The notes under the pieces: generated by a model
Databases searched by the model: none
What the model was told of the DNA's origin: nothing
Seen by the model: only the letters and a program-made list of their open reading frames with translations
Translations under genes and position numbers: made by a program
Shown here: positions 8,531 to 17,509 of the stretch, one piece after another
Position numbering within the stretch: position 1 is the stretch's first letter
Layout of the letters: every line of letters starts with the position of its first letter
DNA from: Glycomyces tritici
Lineage (GTDB): Bacteria > Actinomycetota > Actinomycetes > Mycobacteriales > Micromonosporaceae
Length of the DNA: 64,000 bases
Direction of reading: 5' to 3'
NCBI RefSeq assembly: GCF_030403505.1
Contig: NZ_JAUEMJ010000002.1
Location: 496,001-560,000, forward strand

Positions 8531-8926
8531 CTAGACCGCCGATTCGTCCTTCGGACATGCCTCCATCATGGACGCGGCGTTGCCGCGGATCCAGTCGAAC
8601 ATGTTGCCCAGGTGGTCGGCGGTGCCCGCACCGAACTCGGTGAGGCCGTACGTCACCTGCGGCGGCACGGTGGGCTCGACGCGGCGCCACACCAGGTTGT
8701 CGGCCACCAGCGCCCGGAGGGTCTGCGAGAGCATCTTCTCGCTGATCCCCTCGATGCGGTCGCGCAGCTCGAAGAAGCGCAGTTCCCTGTGCCGCAGGCC
8801 GAGGAGGACCCAGATCCCCCAGCGGTTCGTGATGTGGTCGAGCACCTGCCGTGCGGGGCAGTTGGTGTGAAAGACCTCACGACCGTCCGGCGGGGCCCAT
8901 GCGATGATCTGATTTCCTCCCGGCAT
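8531..8926 (-). CDS. HxlR-family transcriptional regulator
   Basis: 131 aa winged-helix HxlR (DUF24) regulator. Conserved N-terminal CPARQVLDHITNRWGIWVL holds Cys23, the residue used for thiol/quinone sensing in many HxlR proteins; the helix pair RDRIEGISEKMLSQTLRAL is the DNA reader. Divergent from the NmrA-like gene at 9016, which it most likely represses. The -10 hexamer TAAGCT (8933-8938, read on -) ends 6 nt from the ATG, so the mRNA is probably leaderless. Confidence 0.93.
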   Translation of the reverse strand: MPGGNQIIAWAPPDGREVFHTNCPARQVLDHITNRWGIWVLLGLRHRELRFFELRDRIEGISEKMLSQTLRALVADNLVWRRVEPTVPPQVTYGLTEFGAGTADHLGNMFDWIRGNAASMMEACPKDESAV

Positions 8927-8936
8927 GACAGGAGCT

Positions 8937-8948
8937 TACCTCGAGGTA
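8937..8948. promoter_or_regulatory. Palindromic operator in HxlR/NmrA divergent gap
   Basis: Perfect 12-bp palindrome TACCTCGAGGTA overlapping the presumed -10 hexamer of the HxlR gene; a second looser pair of TAC/GTA elements follows at 8965-8990. Position between divergent HxlR and NmrA genes fits an autoregulated HxlR operator. Confidence 0.55.
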
Positions 8949-9015
8949 GGCCCTTCCCGAAAGTAAGTCCTGCCCCTACCTTGGGTTCCACACCTGAAAC
9001 CGAAAGGGACCCACC

Positions 9016-9831
9016 ATGATCGTCGTCACCGGAGCCACCGGCAACATCGGCCGCCCGCTCGTCGAAGCCCTCACCGCCGCAGGCGAGAAGGTCGTCACCG
9101 TCTCGCGCGGCGACGCCGCGTTCGGGGCCGGCGTCGTCCACCGCAGGGCGGACCTCACCGCGACCGAGACCTTGAAGCCCGCCTTCGAGGGCGGCGAGAA
9201 GCTCTTCCTCCTCACTCTCGACCCCGAACTCGACGTCGCGCCGATCCTCGACGCGGCGAAGGACGCCGGGATCACGAGCGTCGTCCTCATCTCCTCGCAG
9301 CGCGTCGGCACCCGCCCCACCGAGGCGCTCCTGGCGCTGGAAAAGGCCGCTCAGACCTCAGGTCTGGAATGGACCGTGCTGCGACCGGGCGGCTTCGCCT
9401 CCAACGCGATGCTGTGGTCCGAGCCCGTGCGCAAGGAGCGCACGGTCATCGCGCCCTTCGGGGACGTGGCCCTGCCGGTGATCGACCCGCGCGACATCGC
9501 ACACGTCGCCGCCGCCGCGCTCACCGAGGACGGCCACGCCGGCCGGACGTACACGCTGACCGGCCCGGCGCTCATCTCGCCCCGGCAGCAGGCCGAGGCG
9601 ATCGCGGCCGCGATCGGCGAGCCCGTCCGGTTCGTCGAGCAGAGCCGGGCCGACGCCCACGAGCAGCTGCTCCAGTTCTGGCCCGCCAAGGTCGTGGAAG
9701 ACAGCCTCGACATCATCGGCAGCCCGAACGCCGCCGAACTGGAGATCAGCGCTGACGTGGAGCGCGTCCTCGGCCGCCCCGCGGCCACGTTCGCGGACTG
9801 GGCGCGGCGCAACGCCGAAGCGTTCCGCTAG
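9016..9831 (+). CDS. NmrA/SDR-a5-type NAD(P)-binding protein
   Basis: 271 aa atypical SDR with glycine motif TGATGNIG near the N-terminus and no YxxxK active site, as in the NmrA/HSCARG and QOR2 groups. It may reduce quinones or act as a redox sensor. AAGGGA precedes the ATG. The C-terminal signature GRPAATFADWARRNAEAFR recurs in paralogues at 31079 and 50253. Probably the regulated partner of the divergent HxlR protein. Confidence 0.9.
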   Translation: MIVVTGATGNIGRPLVEALTAAGEKVVTVSRGDAAFGAGVVHRRADLTATETLKPAFEGGEKLFLLTLDPELDVAPILDAAKDAGITSVVLISSQRVGTRPTEALLALEKAAQTSGLEWTVLRPGGFASNAMLWSEPVRKERTVIAPFGDVALPVIDPRDIAHVAAAALTEDGHAGRTYTLTGPALISPRQQAEAIAAAIGEPVRFVEQSRADAHEQLLQFWPAKVVEDSLDIIGSPNAAELEISADVERVLGRPAATFADWARRNAEAFR

Positions 9832-10062
9832 GCGCCGCGGGTCGGGCCGCGCCTTCGCTCGGCGCCGTCCGTCGCAGGGCCGGCAGCGCGGGCAGGGGCA
9901 GGAGCGCACCGCCGCCCGGTCCCGCCCGCCTGACCGGTGGGGACATGGTCCGGAGCGCACCGCCCGGCCCCACCGTGTGGAGAGGGACGCCGTCATGGGC
10001 CGACCGGCGGGACCTCGCCGCCTCGGCCCGCCGCGGCGGTGACGCAGGACACCGATCGCTCC
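9832..10062. other. Non-coding gap, no supported gene
   Basis: GC-rich spacer between the NmrA gene and the ECF41 candidate promoter. Nothing beyond short shadow frames was found. Confidence 0.5.
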
Positions 10063-10089
10063 TGTCATGGATCGTGCGGCCGCCCCGTT
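10063..10089 (+). promoter_or_regulatory. Candidate ECF41-type promoter
   Basis: TGTCATG (10063-10069), exactly 16 bp, then CGTT (10086-10089). This resembles the described ECF41 consensus TGTCACA-N16-CGTC in 5 of 7 and 3 of 4 positions. It lies 36 bp before the oxidoreductase start and the cognate-type sigma factor is the next gene, as expected for an ECF41 unit. Confidence 0.55.
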
Positions 10090-10125
10090 CAGAGGGCGTC
10101 AAGCGAACCAGACAGGAGCGAGACC

Positions 10126-11313
10126 ATGCAGCACCGCATCACCGTCCTCGGCGCGGGGTACGCCGGCGCCTTCGGCGCCGGCTACCTCGCGCGCCACCTC
10201 CACGCCGACGACTTCGCGATCACGGTCGTCAACGCCGAACCGGACTTCGTCGAACGCCTGCGCAACCACCAGGTCGCCGCCGGGCAGACGCTCAAGCACC
10301 GCCCGCTCGCCAAGATGTTCGCGGGCACCGGCATCCGCCTGCGCGTCGCCCGCGTCGACTCGCTCGACCCCGACGACCGCACGGTCACCGTCGCCGACGA
10401 CCGCGGTCGCGAACGGCTCGAGTACGACACGCTCGTGTACGCGCTCGGCAGCACCGCCGCCGACCACGGCCTCCCCGGGGTGGACGAGCACGCCTTCCAT
10501 GTCGCGTCCCGTCCCGCGGCCCTGCGACTGCGGGCGCGCCTCGAAACACTGCACGGCGGCACCGTCCTCGTCGTCGGCGGCAACCTGACCGCGATCGAGA
10601 CCGCCACCGAGCTCGCCGAATCCCACCCCGAGCTCAAAGTCGTCCTCGCCACCCGCGGCGAGCTCGGCGGCTGGCTCGGCCCGAAGGCCCGCGCCCACCT
10701 CATGCGGGCCTTCGACCGGTTCGGCATCGAGGTCCACGAGCGCACTGCGATCGGCCGCGTGGCGGCGGACGGCGCATTCACCGCAGGAGGCGAGTTCCTC
10801 GCCGCCGACGCGACCGTGTGGACCGCGGGCTTCGCCGTCCACCCGATCGCCGCCGCCAGCGGCCTCGCCGTGCAGGCGAACGGGCAGATCACCGTCGACG
10901 CGCACATGCGGTCGGTCTCCCACCCGGAGGTCTACGCCGCCGGCGACGCCGTGTTCACCATCGGCGAGAACGGCAGGCCGCTGCCGATGTCCTGCGCCTC
11001 GGCGGGCCCCACCACCAAACGGGCCGCCTCCGCGATCATCCACGAGCTCACCGGCCGCAAGATCGAGATCCCCGCGCTCTCCTACGTGGGCAACCACATC
11101 AGCCTCGGCCGCAGGGACGCGATCTTCCAACTGGTCGACCGGAACGCGCAGGCGAAATCCGGGGCGCTGTGCGGCCGGACGGCCGCGCGCATCAAGAACG
11201 ACATCCTCAAGGGCGCCGCCCTGGGCGCCGCGCACCCGACCTTCGGCGTGCCCTCCCGCAGGCTCCGCCGGGCCGCCGCGCCTACGGCGTCGACCAAGGC
11301 GGTCGCCGCCTAG
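10126..11313 (+). CDS. FAD-dependent pyridine-nucleotide disulfide oxidoreductase family protein (NDH-2-like)
   Basis: 395 aa. FAD motif GAGYAGAFGAG (9-19), NAD(P)H motif around VVGGNLTAIE, and the second FAD motif VYAAGDAVF near residue 280. Overall pattern is that of NADH dehydrogenase-2/ferredoxin-reductase-like enzymes; no redox-active CxxxxC is present. A GGAG site precedes the ATG. Upstream is an ECF41-like promoter and 10 bp downstream the ECF41 sigma gene, so this is the probable COE-type partner oxidoreductase of that sigma factor. Confidence 0.88.
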   Translation: MQHRITVLGAGYAGAFGAGYLARHLHADDFAITVVNAEPDFVERLRNHQVAAGQTLKHRPLAKMFAGTGIRLRVARVDSLDPDDRTVTVADDRGRERLEYDTLVYALGSTAADHGLPGVDEHAFHVASRPAALRLRARLETLHGGTVLVVGGNLTAIETATELAESHPELKVVLATRGELGGWLGPKARAHLMRAFDRFGIEVHERTAIGRVAADGAFTAGGEFLAADATVWTAGFAVHPIAAASGLAVQANGQITVDAHMRSVSHPEVYAAGDAVFTIGENGRPLPMSCASAGPTTKRAASAIIHELTGRKIEIPALSYVGNHISLGRRDAIFQLVDRNAQAKSGALCGRTAARIKNDILKGAALGAAHPTFGVPSRRLRRAAAPTASTKAVAA

Positions 11314-11323
11314 AGTGGCGCCC

Positions 11324-12259
11324 ATGGACACCGCCACCGTGGAACGCTTCGAGGCCGGCCGGCCGCGGCTGGCCTCGCTGGCGTACCGCCTGCTCGGTTC
11401 GGCCGCCGACGCCGAGGACGTCGTGCAGGACGCGTTCCTGCGCTGGCAGGCCGCCGACCGCGACCGCATCCGAGTGCCCGAGGCGTGGCTGACCAAAGTG
11501 GTCACCAACCTCGCGCTCGACCGGCTCCGGTCGGCGCAGGCGAGGCGCGAGCGGGCGGTCGGCGCGTGGCTGCCCGAACCGCTGCTCGAGGGCGACCCGA
11601 TGCTGGGCCCCGCCGAGACCGTCGAGCAGCGCGAATCGGTGTCCGTGGCGGTCCTCATGCTCTTGGAGCGCCTGCCGCCGGTCGAACGCGCCGTCTACGT
11701 GCTGCGTGAGGCATTCGCGTACAGCCACAACGAGATCGCGGAGATCCTCGACGTCTCCGTGTCGGCGAGCCAGCAGCACGCCCTGCGCGCCCGGCGGCAC
11801 GTAGCCGCCGAACGCCGCGCGGGAGCGGTCGACCGCGAGGCCGCCCGGCGGATCGTCGAGGAGTTCATCGCCGCGGCGGCCTCCGGTGAGACCGAACGCC
11901 TGGTGGCCATGCTGACCGAGGACGCCACGGCCGTCTCCGACGGCGGCGGGGTCATGGGCCGGTTCTGGTCCGAGACGGCCCCGGCGCGCATCGCCGCCAC
12001 GTTCCGGGCGGCGTTCAAGCCGACCGAGGCGAAGCGGCGGCTCGCGGGCGGCTCGCCTGCGATCCACGCCGGCATCGTGAACGGGGCACCCGCCATGATC
12101 GCCGTGATCGGCGACCGCGTGGCCGGCGTCGTGGTCCTCGACCCGCGCGGGGACAAGATCGCCGCCCTGCACGGGATCGCGCACCGGGACAGCCTCGCCC
12201 GCGCCACGCGGCAGTGGCGCCGGACCGGGCACGGGGCGCCGTTCATCGAGAGCTGGTGA
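11324..12259 (+). CDS. ECF41-family RNA polymerase sigma factor with SnoaL-like C-terminus
   Basis: 311 aa. Sigma region 2 (about 10-75) and region 4 (about 105-165) are followed by a SnoaL-like domain (about 175-311). Three ECF41 marks can be read: WLPEP in the linker (82-86), DGGG (206-209) and a DPRGDKIAAL version of the NPDKL motif (273-282). In this family the C-terminal domain modulates activity in place of an anti-sigma factor. The -10-like TAGAGT at 11311-11316 embeds the previous gene's stop codon and ends 7 nt before the ATG, allowing independent leaderless expression. A GTG at 11315 is an alternative start. Confidence 0.93.
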   Translation: MDTATVERFEAGRPRLASLAYRLLGSAADAEDVVQDAFLRWQAADRDRIRVPEAWLTKVVTNLALDRLRSAQARRERAVGAWLPEPLLEGDPMLGPAETVEQRESVSVAVLMLLERLPPVERAVYVLREAFAYSHNEIAEILDVSVSASQQHALRARRHVAAERRAGAVDREAARRIVEEFIAAAASGETERLVAMLTEDATAVSDGGGVMGRFWSETAPARIAATFRAAFKPTEAKRRLAGGSPAIHAGIVNGAPAMIAVIGDRVAGVVVLDPRGDKIAALHGIAHRDSLARATRQWRRTGHGAPFIESW

Positions 12260-12486
12260 CCCGGCCCGACCCGATCGGGTGAACTCCGGGCGGGCAAGCC
12301 CTTTCGGCCCCGGTTCCTGTCGGACCCGCCTGCGAATCTCGCCCCGAGACTTCCTTCCCCTCTCGGGAGGGTGGGGGTTGGTGGACGGCCGCTGCGGCAC
12401 CCCCGATTTCGCGCCTGTCACCGGACACCGCGGGAAGACAGCCGCATGACAGGGCGGCGACAGCGCGGGCCGCGAAGCTCTACGAC

Positions 12487-13323
12487 ATGAGCAACAAGCA
12501 CACGCCCACCGCCCCCGCGGAAGCCACCGACACCGTCACCGAGACCGCCGCCGAATCCAAGGGCCTCGTCGCGAAACTCCTCGCCGACCGCCACTCGATC
12601 CCGCTGTCCATCGCCCTCCACCTCGTCCCCGGCGGCCTCATCGTCGCCGCCTACGCCTTCATCGGCGCTCCCGTCAGCCGCGCCATCGGCGCCCCGATCT
12701 TCGCGGCCTGGGCCATCGGGCTCGCGATCGTCCTCTTCCCGCTCTGGTTCGGCCTGTTCTGGCTGGGCAAGAAGCAGACCGGCCGCTACACGATGCGCGG
12801 CGGCGTGGTCCGCTACCGCGACAAGCCGTTCTCCCGCGGCAAGATCACCCTGATCGGCATCGCCTTCCTGCTGTACATGGCCGTCGTGTCGCTCTCGCTC
12901 GCACCGCTCGACGCGTTCATGTACGACCACTTCTTCACCTGGGTCACCTTCGAGGGCTCCGGCGGCTCCGGCACGACCTACCTCGACGCGTACGACCTGG
13001 ACGTCGTCATCACCACCCTCCTCATCTGCGGGCCCTTCACCGGCTTCCTCCTGCCCCTGATCGAGGAGTACTACTTCCGCGGCTTCCTCCTGCCCCGCCT
13101 CCCGCAGCTCGGCCGCTGGGCGCCGCTGTTCAACACGACCCTGTTCGCGATCTACCACTTCTGGGCGATCTGGACGGTCCCCTCGAAGATCCTGTTCCTC
13201 CTCCCCGGCGTCTGGTTCGTCTGGGGCAAGCACGACATCCGCGCCTCCATCTGGATGCACCCCGGCTCGGCGCTCGCGATGACCGTCCTCGGCACCACCG
13301 CCTACGTCCTCGGCCTCATGTAA
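12487..13323 (+). CDS. CPBP (CAAX/Rce1-like) intramembrane metalloprotease
   Basis: 278 aa with about seven membrane helices. The CPBP motif 1 EEYYFRG supplies Glu193, Glu194 and Arg198; motif 2 FAIYHF supplies His224; a third His follows in WMHPGS though the usual HxxxN/B pattern is not exact. Role unknown; bacterial members act in immunity, protein secretion or peptide maturation. It stands alone and ends in a strong hairpin. Confidence 0.87.
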   Translation: MSNKHTPTAPAEATDTVTETAAESKGLVAKLLADRHSIPLSIALHLVPGGLIVAAYAFIGAPVSRAIGAPIFAAWAIGLAIVLFPLWFGLFWLGKKQTGRYTMRGGVVRYRDKPFSRGKITLIGIAFLLYMAVVSLSLAPLDAFMYDHFFTWVTFEGSGGSGTTYLDAYDLDVVITTLLICGPFTGFLLPLIEEYYFRGFLLPRLPQLGRWAPLFNTTLFAIYHFWAIWTVPSKILFLLPGVWFVWGKHDIRASIWMHPGSALAMTVLGTTAYVLGLM

Positions 13324-13339
13324 GACCCGCACCACCCGA

Positions 13340-13368
13340 AAGGGCCCCTCGCACCGCGAGGGGCCCTT
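13340..13368 (+). terminator. Intrinsic-type hairpin after CPBP protease
   Basis: Perfect 13-bp arms (13340-13352 and 13356-13368) with loop ACC, 17 bp after the stop; no long T run, as is usual at this GC. Confidence 0.8.
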
Positions 13369-13480
13369 CAGTCGGCTATCCGACACGAACCTGGCGAACG
13401 GGCCCCGGTCTCATACGATGGAGCGTTCCGGTGCCCCCGGCGCCGACCGGCCGATGCCCTCGAGTGGACGGGAACCCCGC

Positions 13481-13948
13481 ATGGCTGAAGACCACGGCAC
13501 GCTCTGGGAGGTCGTGCGCGACGTCGTCGCCGACGTCGCCCCCGGCGAGCTGGACTACGTCGAAGGGCTGCGGCACCTCGACGACCGGACCGTGACGCGT
13601 GCGATGCGCCGCCGCCGGGGCCGCAACGAGCCGCTCGGCTTCGGCTCGACCGACCTGGTGCTGCTCGCGACGCCGATCGTGTGGATCGTCGTGGAGCACT
13701 TGGTCACCCGCGGCACCGACACCTTGATCGACCGGGCCGCGAAGGGCCTGCGGTCGCGGTTCGGGAAGCGGCAGGCCGACCGCCGCGTACCGCTGCAGCA
13801 CGACCGGCGGGCCGCCCGCCTGCGGCGCAAGGTCGAAGCCGAGGCGCGCCGCCGCGGACTGTCGGCCGAAGAGGCCGACGCCATCGTCGACGCGCTCTTC
13901 CGCCGCTTCGAGCTCGACGACGAGCGGACCGGGCCACCGGAGCGATGA
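13481..13948 (+). CDS. Small unknown protein coupled to M48 peptidase
   Basis: 155 aa, no recognised family. One hydrophobic segment (TDLVLLATPIVWIVVEHLV) sits mid-protein, followed by a very basic stretch and an Ala/Arg-rich predicted coiled coil with EEADAIVDALFRRF. The stop overlaps the M48 start (ATGA), so the pair is translated together and may form a complex. Start uncertain: an ATG at 13418 would add 21 residues, but MAEDHGTLWEVV looks like the natural N-terminus. Confidence 0.7.
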   Translation: MAEDHGTLWEVVRDVVADVAPGELDYVEGLRHLDDRTVTRAMRRRRGRNEPLGFGSTDLVLLATPIVWIVVEHLVTRGTDTLIDRAAKGLRSRFGKRQADRRVPLQHDRRAARLRRKVEAEARRRGLSAEEADAIVDALFRRFELDDERTGPPER

Positions 13949-16710
13949 GCGGGCCGCGTCTGGCCGTCGACGCCGCCACGACGCTCCGGTTCGCCCAGCT
14001 CGTGGCGCTCATGGTCGTCAGCACCGGCGCCACGATCCTCGAGGCGCGCAACCTGCTCGGCGGGAACCTCGACAGGGCGGAATGCTACCGGGCCGCCGGG
14101 GTCAACGCCGAGATCGACACCTACGCGAACGCGGCGGACAGCCTCTCCCGCAACGCGGACGCCGTCGCCGCCTGCCTCGAGCAGTACCCTGCGCCGTCGA
14201 TGTGGCTGGCGGCCATATGGATCGGCCTGCTGCTCGCCGCGACCCTCCTCCTGTTCAACGCCATGCCGAAGTGGAAGGCGCGGCGAGGCCGGTACGTGCC
14301 CCTCGAACTCCTGCCCGGCGGCGCGGCCGCCCGGACGCGGATCGACGAGCTCGCGGACGCCCTCGGACTCGCCGGGTCCAAAGTGGTGGTCGTCGTCGAC
14401 CCCGTCGCGGCCACCGAGAGCGCGGTCATGTTCGGCAGCAACCGAAGACCGCGCATGCGCATGCACCGGGGGCTCCTCGACGCCAGGGAGACCGAGCCGG
14501 AGACGTTCGACGCCGTGGTGCTGCACGAACTGGCGCACCTGAAGAACCGCGACCTCACCATCACCTACCTCGTGATCGCGATGTGGCGCGTGTTCGTGTG
14601 GCTCGTGCTCGTCCCGTACCTGATCGTCCGCATCGACCTGTTCTTCGACTCGGTGCGGTTCTACTCGTGGGCGACGAACCTGATCGGGATCAACCTCAAG
14701 AACATCGCCGCCACCGGCCTCCTCGCCGTGCTCGTGTACCTCTCGCGCACGGAGGTCCTGCGCGTCAGGGAGATGCGGGCCGACCAGACCGCCAGGTCCC
14801 GCCCCGATGTCTGGCCCGCGGCGGCGGTGCGGGAGGACCAGGGCCGCTGGAAGCGGTTCCTGCGGATCTGGCGCGTGCACCCCGACTGGGACACCCGCCG
14901 GGCCACAATGGAACGGCCCGAGTCGCTCCAGCGGATCAGGCCGTTCGCGCTGGCGCTCACCGGACTCGCGACCGTGATCATGCTCTACCGGATTCAGTTC
15001 GCGTTCACGGAGGTCCCGTGGCCCCTAGTCCCGTCGCTGCTGGCCGCCGCGCTCATCGCCGCCGTCGCGGCGTCCGCGATCCTCGGCGTCTACATCACCC
15101 AGGCGGTCGCACTGCGCGACGCGGGCCCGGGAACCGGTGCCGCCGCGGGCTTCTGGTTCGGGCTCGGCATGATGCTGGGCCTGCCGTTCGTGGACGCGGT
15201 GTTCTCCTTCACCCGCCTGCCGTCCCACCCGGAGTTCTCGCTCGCGCTCGTGGCCATGGCCGTCCTCTTCGGATGGTGGCTCTCCGAGACCGCGCGGCAG
15301 TGGACGGGAACGGGCGTCTCCGCCCCGCGACTGGCGGTCGTCGTCGCCCTGTCGCTGCCGGTCCTGACCATCCTGCTGGTCGTCTGGCGGTACTGGTCCG
15401 CCTTCTTCGAAGGCCTGTACCCGTTCTTCGACACCGACACCGTCTCCTCGCAGTGGGGCGACACCGTCGAGTCCAAGGGCGGCGAGGCCGACGGCTTCGC
15501 GGCCAGGGCCTTCTACCTGCTCAGTCCGGCGCTGCTGGCGACCGCAGGGCCACTGCTGTTCGCGATGATCGCCTTGATGTGGGCGGCTGCGGTCGTGCCG
15601 CGGATCGTCCCCCCGCTGCGGCGCCGGTTCGAGCCGCTGCCGTCCGGTCTCAAGCCCGCCATCGCAGGCGCCGCCGCAGGGCTCGCCGGGATCGCCGCGA
15701 TCCGACTCGTGCTGGGCCGCTTCGACTTCACGGACGCCACCGGCCCCTACTCGATCCAGTGGTCGCTCTACTACTGGTCCAGTGCGGCAGTGCTGTTCGC
15801 CGCTGCGATCGCGGCCGCGGTCGCAGCGAATACGGGCCGCCCGCGCCTACGCCTGCTCCACACGCTCGTCTCGGTGTACTTGGGGATCTGGGCCGGCGTC
15901 GCCGGATTCATCGTCGTGACGGCGGCGGACGGCTGCCTCGGCCCGCTGAACGTCTACCAGAGCGAATGCGCCTGGCGCCCCGACCTCGCCTGGCCCGAGA
16001 TCTCCATGCCGCTCAACCTCCTCGTGGTCGGCTCGCTCGTCGTCGCAGCGGTGGCCGCCGCGCTCGGCTCAGCGGTCCAGCGCCTCGCACGGCGGCCCGA
16101 GCGGCCCGAACGGCCGGCCCCCGAAGGCAGGCGGTTCGATCGCGCCGCCGCCCCGGTCGCGATTGCCCTGGTCCTGGCCCTGGCGCTGTTCTTCACCGGC
16201 TGGCGCGACCGGCACTACCTGGACATGCTGCTCACGTCCACCGCCGATCCGGGGGTCCTCGAAGGCTGGATCGAACGCGAAGGCGAGCGCCCGCCCGAAC
16301 TCGTGGCCGAACAGGTCCGCGCCTGGCTCGACGGCGGCGGCTACGACCTGCTCGAGCGGTTCGCCGACGACCTCACCACCATGGACGAGGCCACCGCCGC
16401 GTACGTGTCCACTCCGGAGGGCGAACGCACCCTCGACCAGCTCAATGCCGTCCCCGAAGCATGCGACCGCATGACCGCGACGGTCCTCGACGCCGACGAC
16501 TACTTCGAGATCCCCGACACCGCACTCCAACAGATATGGAGCGACTTCCTCGACCACACGTGGGACCGGGCCGTCACCTGCGCCGACGAGTTCCAGTCCG
16601 TGGTCGACGGCGGCGACGGCGAAGTGTGGGCGACGGCAGTGCGCGGGCTCAGGGAGGAGACCATCCCCGAGTACGGGACGCTCACGGAGTCCATCGGCGC
16701 GGTCCTCTGA
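13945..16710 (+). CDS. M48 (Ste24/HtpX-like) membrane zinc peptidase, long form
   Basis: 921 aa, about three times HtpX length. Zinc motif HELAH at 194-198, third ligand Glu276 in REMRAD. Two helices precede the catalytic part (about 13-35, 86-106); more than ten further hydrophobic helices fill residues 205-780 and a soluble Asp/Glu-rich tail of about 140 residues ends the protein. Probably degrades or processes membrane or surface proteins. Translationally coupled to the small protein upstream. Confidence 0.87.
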   Translation: MSGPRLAVDAATTLRFAQLVALMVVSTGATILEARNLLGGNLDRAECYRAAGVNAEIDTYANAADSLSRNADAVAACLEQYPAPSMWLAAIWIGLLLAATLLLFNAMPKWKARRGRYVPLELLPGGAAARTRIDELADALGLAGSKVVVVVDPVAATESAVMFGSNRRPRMRMHRGLLDARETEPETFDAVVLHELAHLKNRDLTITYLVIAMWRVFVWLVLVPYLIVRIDLFFDSVRFYSWATNLIGINLKNIAATGLLAVLVYLSRTEVLRVREMRADQTARSRPDVWPAAAVREDQGRWKRFLRIWRVHPDWDTRRATMERPESLQRIRPFALALTGLATVIMLYRIQFAFTEVPWPLVPSLLAAALIAAVAASAILGVYITQAVALRDAGPGTGAAAGFWFGLGMMLGLPFVDAVFSFTRLPSHPEFSLALVAMAVLFGWWLSETARQWTGTGVSAPRLAVVVALSLPVLTILLVVWRYWSAFFEGLYPFFDTDTVSSQWGDTVESKGGEADGFAARAFYLLSPALLATAGPLLFAMIALMWAAAVVPRIVPPLRRRFEPLPSGLKPAIAGAAAGLAGIAAIRLVLGRFDFTDATGPYSIQWSLYYWSSAAVLFAAAIAAAVAANTGRPRLRLLHTLVSVYLGIWAGVAGFIVVTAADGCLGPLNVYQSECAWRPDLAWPEISMPLNLLVVGSLVVAAVAAALGSAVQRLARRPERPERPAPEGRRFDRAAAPVAIALVLALALFFTGWRDRHYLDMLLTSTADPGVLEGWIEREGERPPELVAEQVRAWLDGGGYDLLERFADDLTTMDEATAAYVSTPEGERTLDQLNAVPEACDRMTATVLDADDYFEIPDTALQQIWSDFLDHTWDRAVTCADEFQSVVDGGDGEVWATAVRGLREETIPEYGTLTESIGAVL

Positions 16711-16837
16711 CAACGGCGACAACGAGTCGAAGACTCGTGCGGCAGCGGATGCCCCAGCGTGGACGGCGACCGCCGCGGCCACGGCGGCGCGATACCGACC
16801 CACTCGACCACCGGCCCCGCGCGCCGACCCGCGCGCT

Positions 16838-17509
16838 TCAGCGATCCAGTGCAGTCCAGTACGCGTGCAGCCGCTCGGCCAGTTCGCGCGGGTTGGCGAG
16901 GGCGATCATGTGGCCGCCGTCGATCTCGTCCGGCTCGATGCCGAGGCGGTCGCGCACCATGCCGCGCACGAACGCGGGCGGGAAGAACCGGTCGTCGCGG
17001 CAGAGCAGGAACCGCGTCGGCACGTCCGGCCACGCCTTCAGCGGCGACGGCTCACCGTCGCGCGTCCCCGCCTGCTCGCGGGCGCGCGCATTGCACTCCT
17101 CGACCAGCTCGGCGGGCACGCCGTTGTAGAACACGTCGGCCTCGGGGTCGGCCGCCTCCAGGTCGGTGAACCCGCTCGCGCTCCACCAGTCGTTCGGGGC
17201 CTCGCCCGGCGCGGGCACCATGGCGGTCACGAAGACCAGCAGCTCGGTGCCGATGCGGGAGCACACGATCGGGGCGACCAAGCCGCCCCATGAATGCGCC
17301 ACCACCACGAGGTTCGGGCGGTCGCCGCAGGCCTCGACCACCGCGTCGGCATACTCGCCGACGCCGTTCGCGGATTCCTCCAGCGGCAGGTCGACCGCGA
17401 CCACCTCATGCCCGAGGTCGCGCAGTACCGGCGCGACCAGGTGCCAGTCCCAGCTCGTGCTGCCGCCGCCGTGGATCAGTACGAACGTCGCAGTCTCGTT
17501 GTCAGCCAT
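16838..17509 (-). CDS. Alpha/beta hydrolase
   Basis: 223 aa, esterase-like. Oxyanion loop LIHGGGSTSWDW (11-22), nucleophile Ser73 in AHSWGG, general-base His in GGHMIA near residue 201 and an Asp in the preceding strand. Similar to small cytosolic esterases and salicylate-esterase-like hydrolases. Its start overlaps the end of the EamA gene by 8 bp, so it is co-transcribed second. Confidence 0.88.
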   Translation of the reverse strand: MADNETATFVLIHGGGSTSWDWHLVAPVLRDLGHEVVAVDLPLEESANGVGEYADAVVEACGDRPNLVVVAHSWGGLVAPIVCSRIGTELLVFVTAMVPAPGEAPNDWWSASGFTDLEAADPEADVFYNGVPAELVEECNARAREQAGTRDGEPSPLKAWPDVPTRFLLCRDDRFFPPAFVRGMVRDRLGIEPDEIDGGHMIALANPRELAERLHAYWTALDR

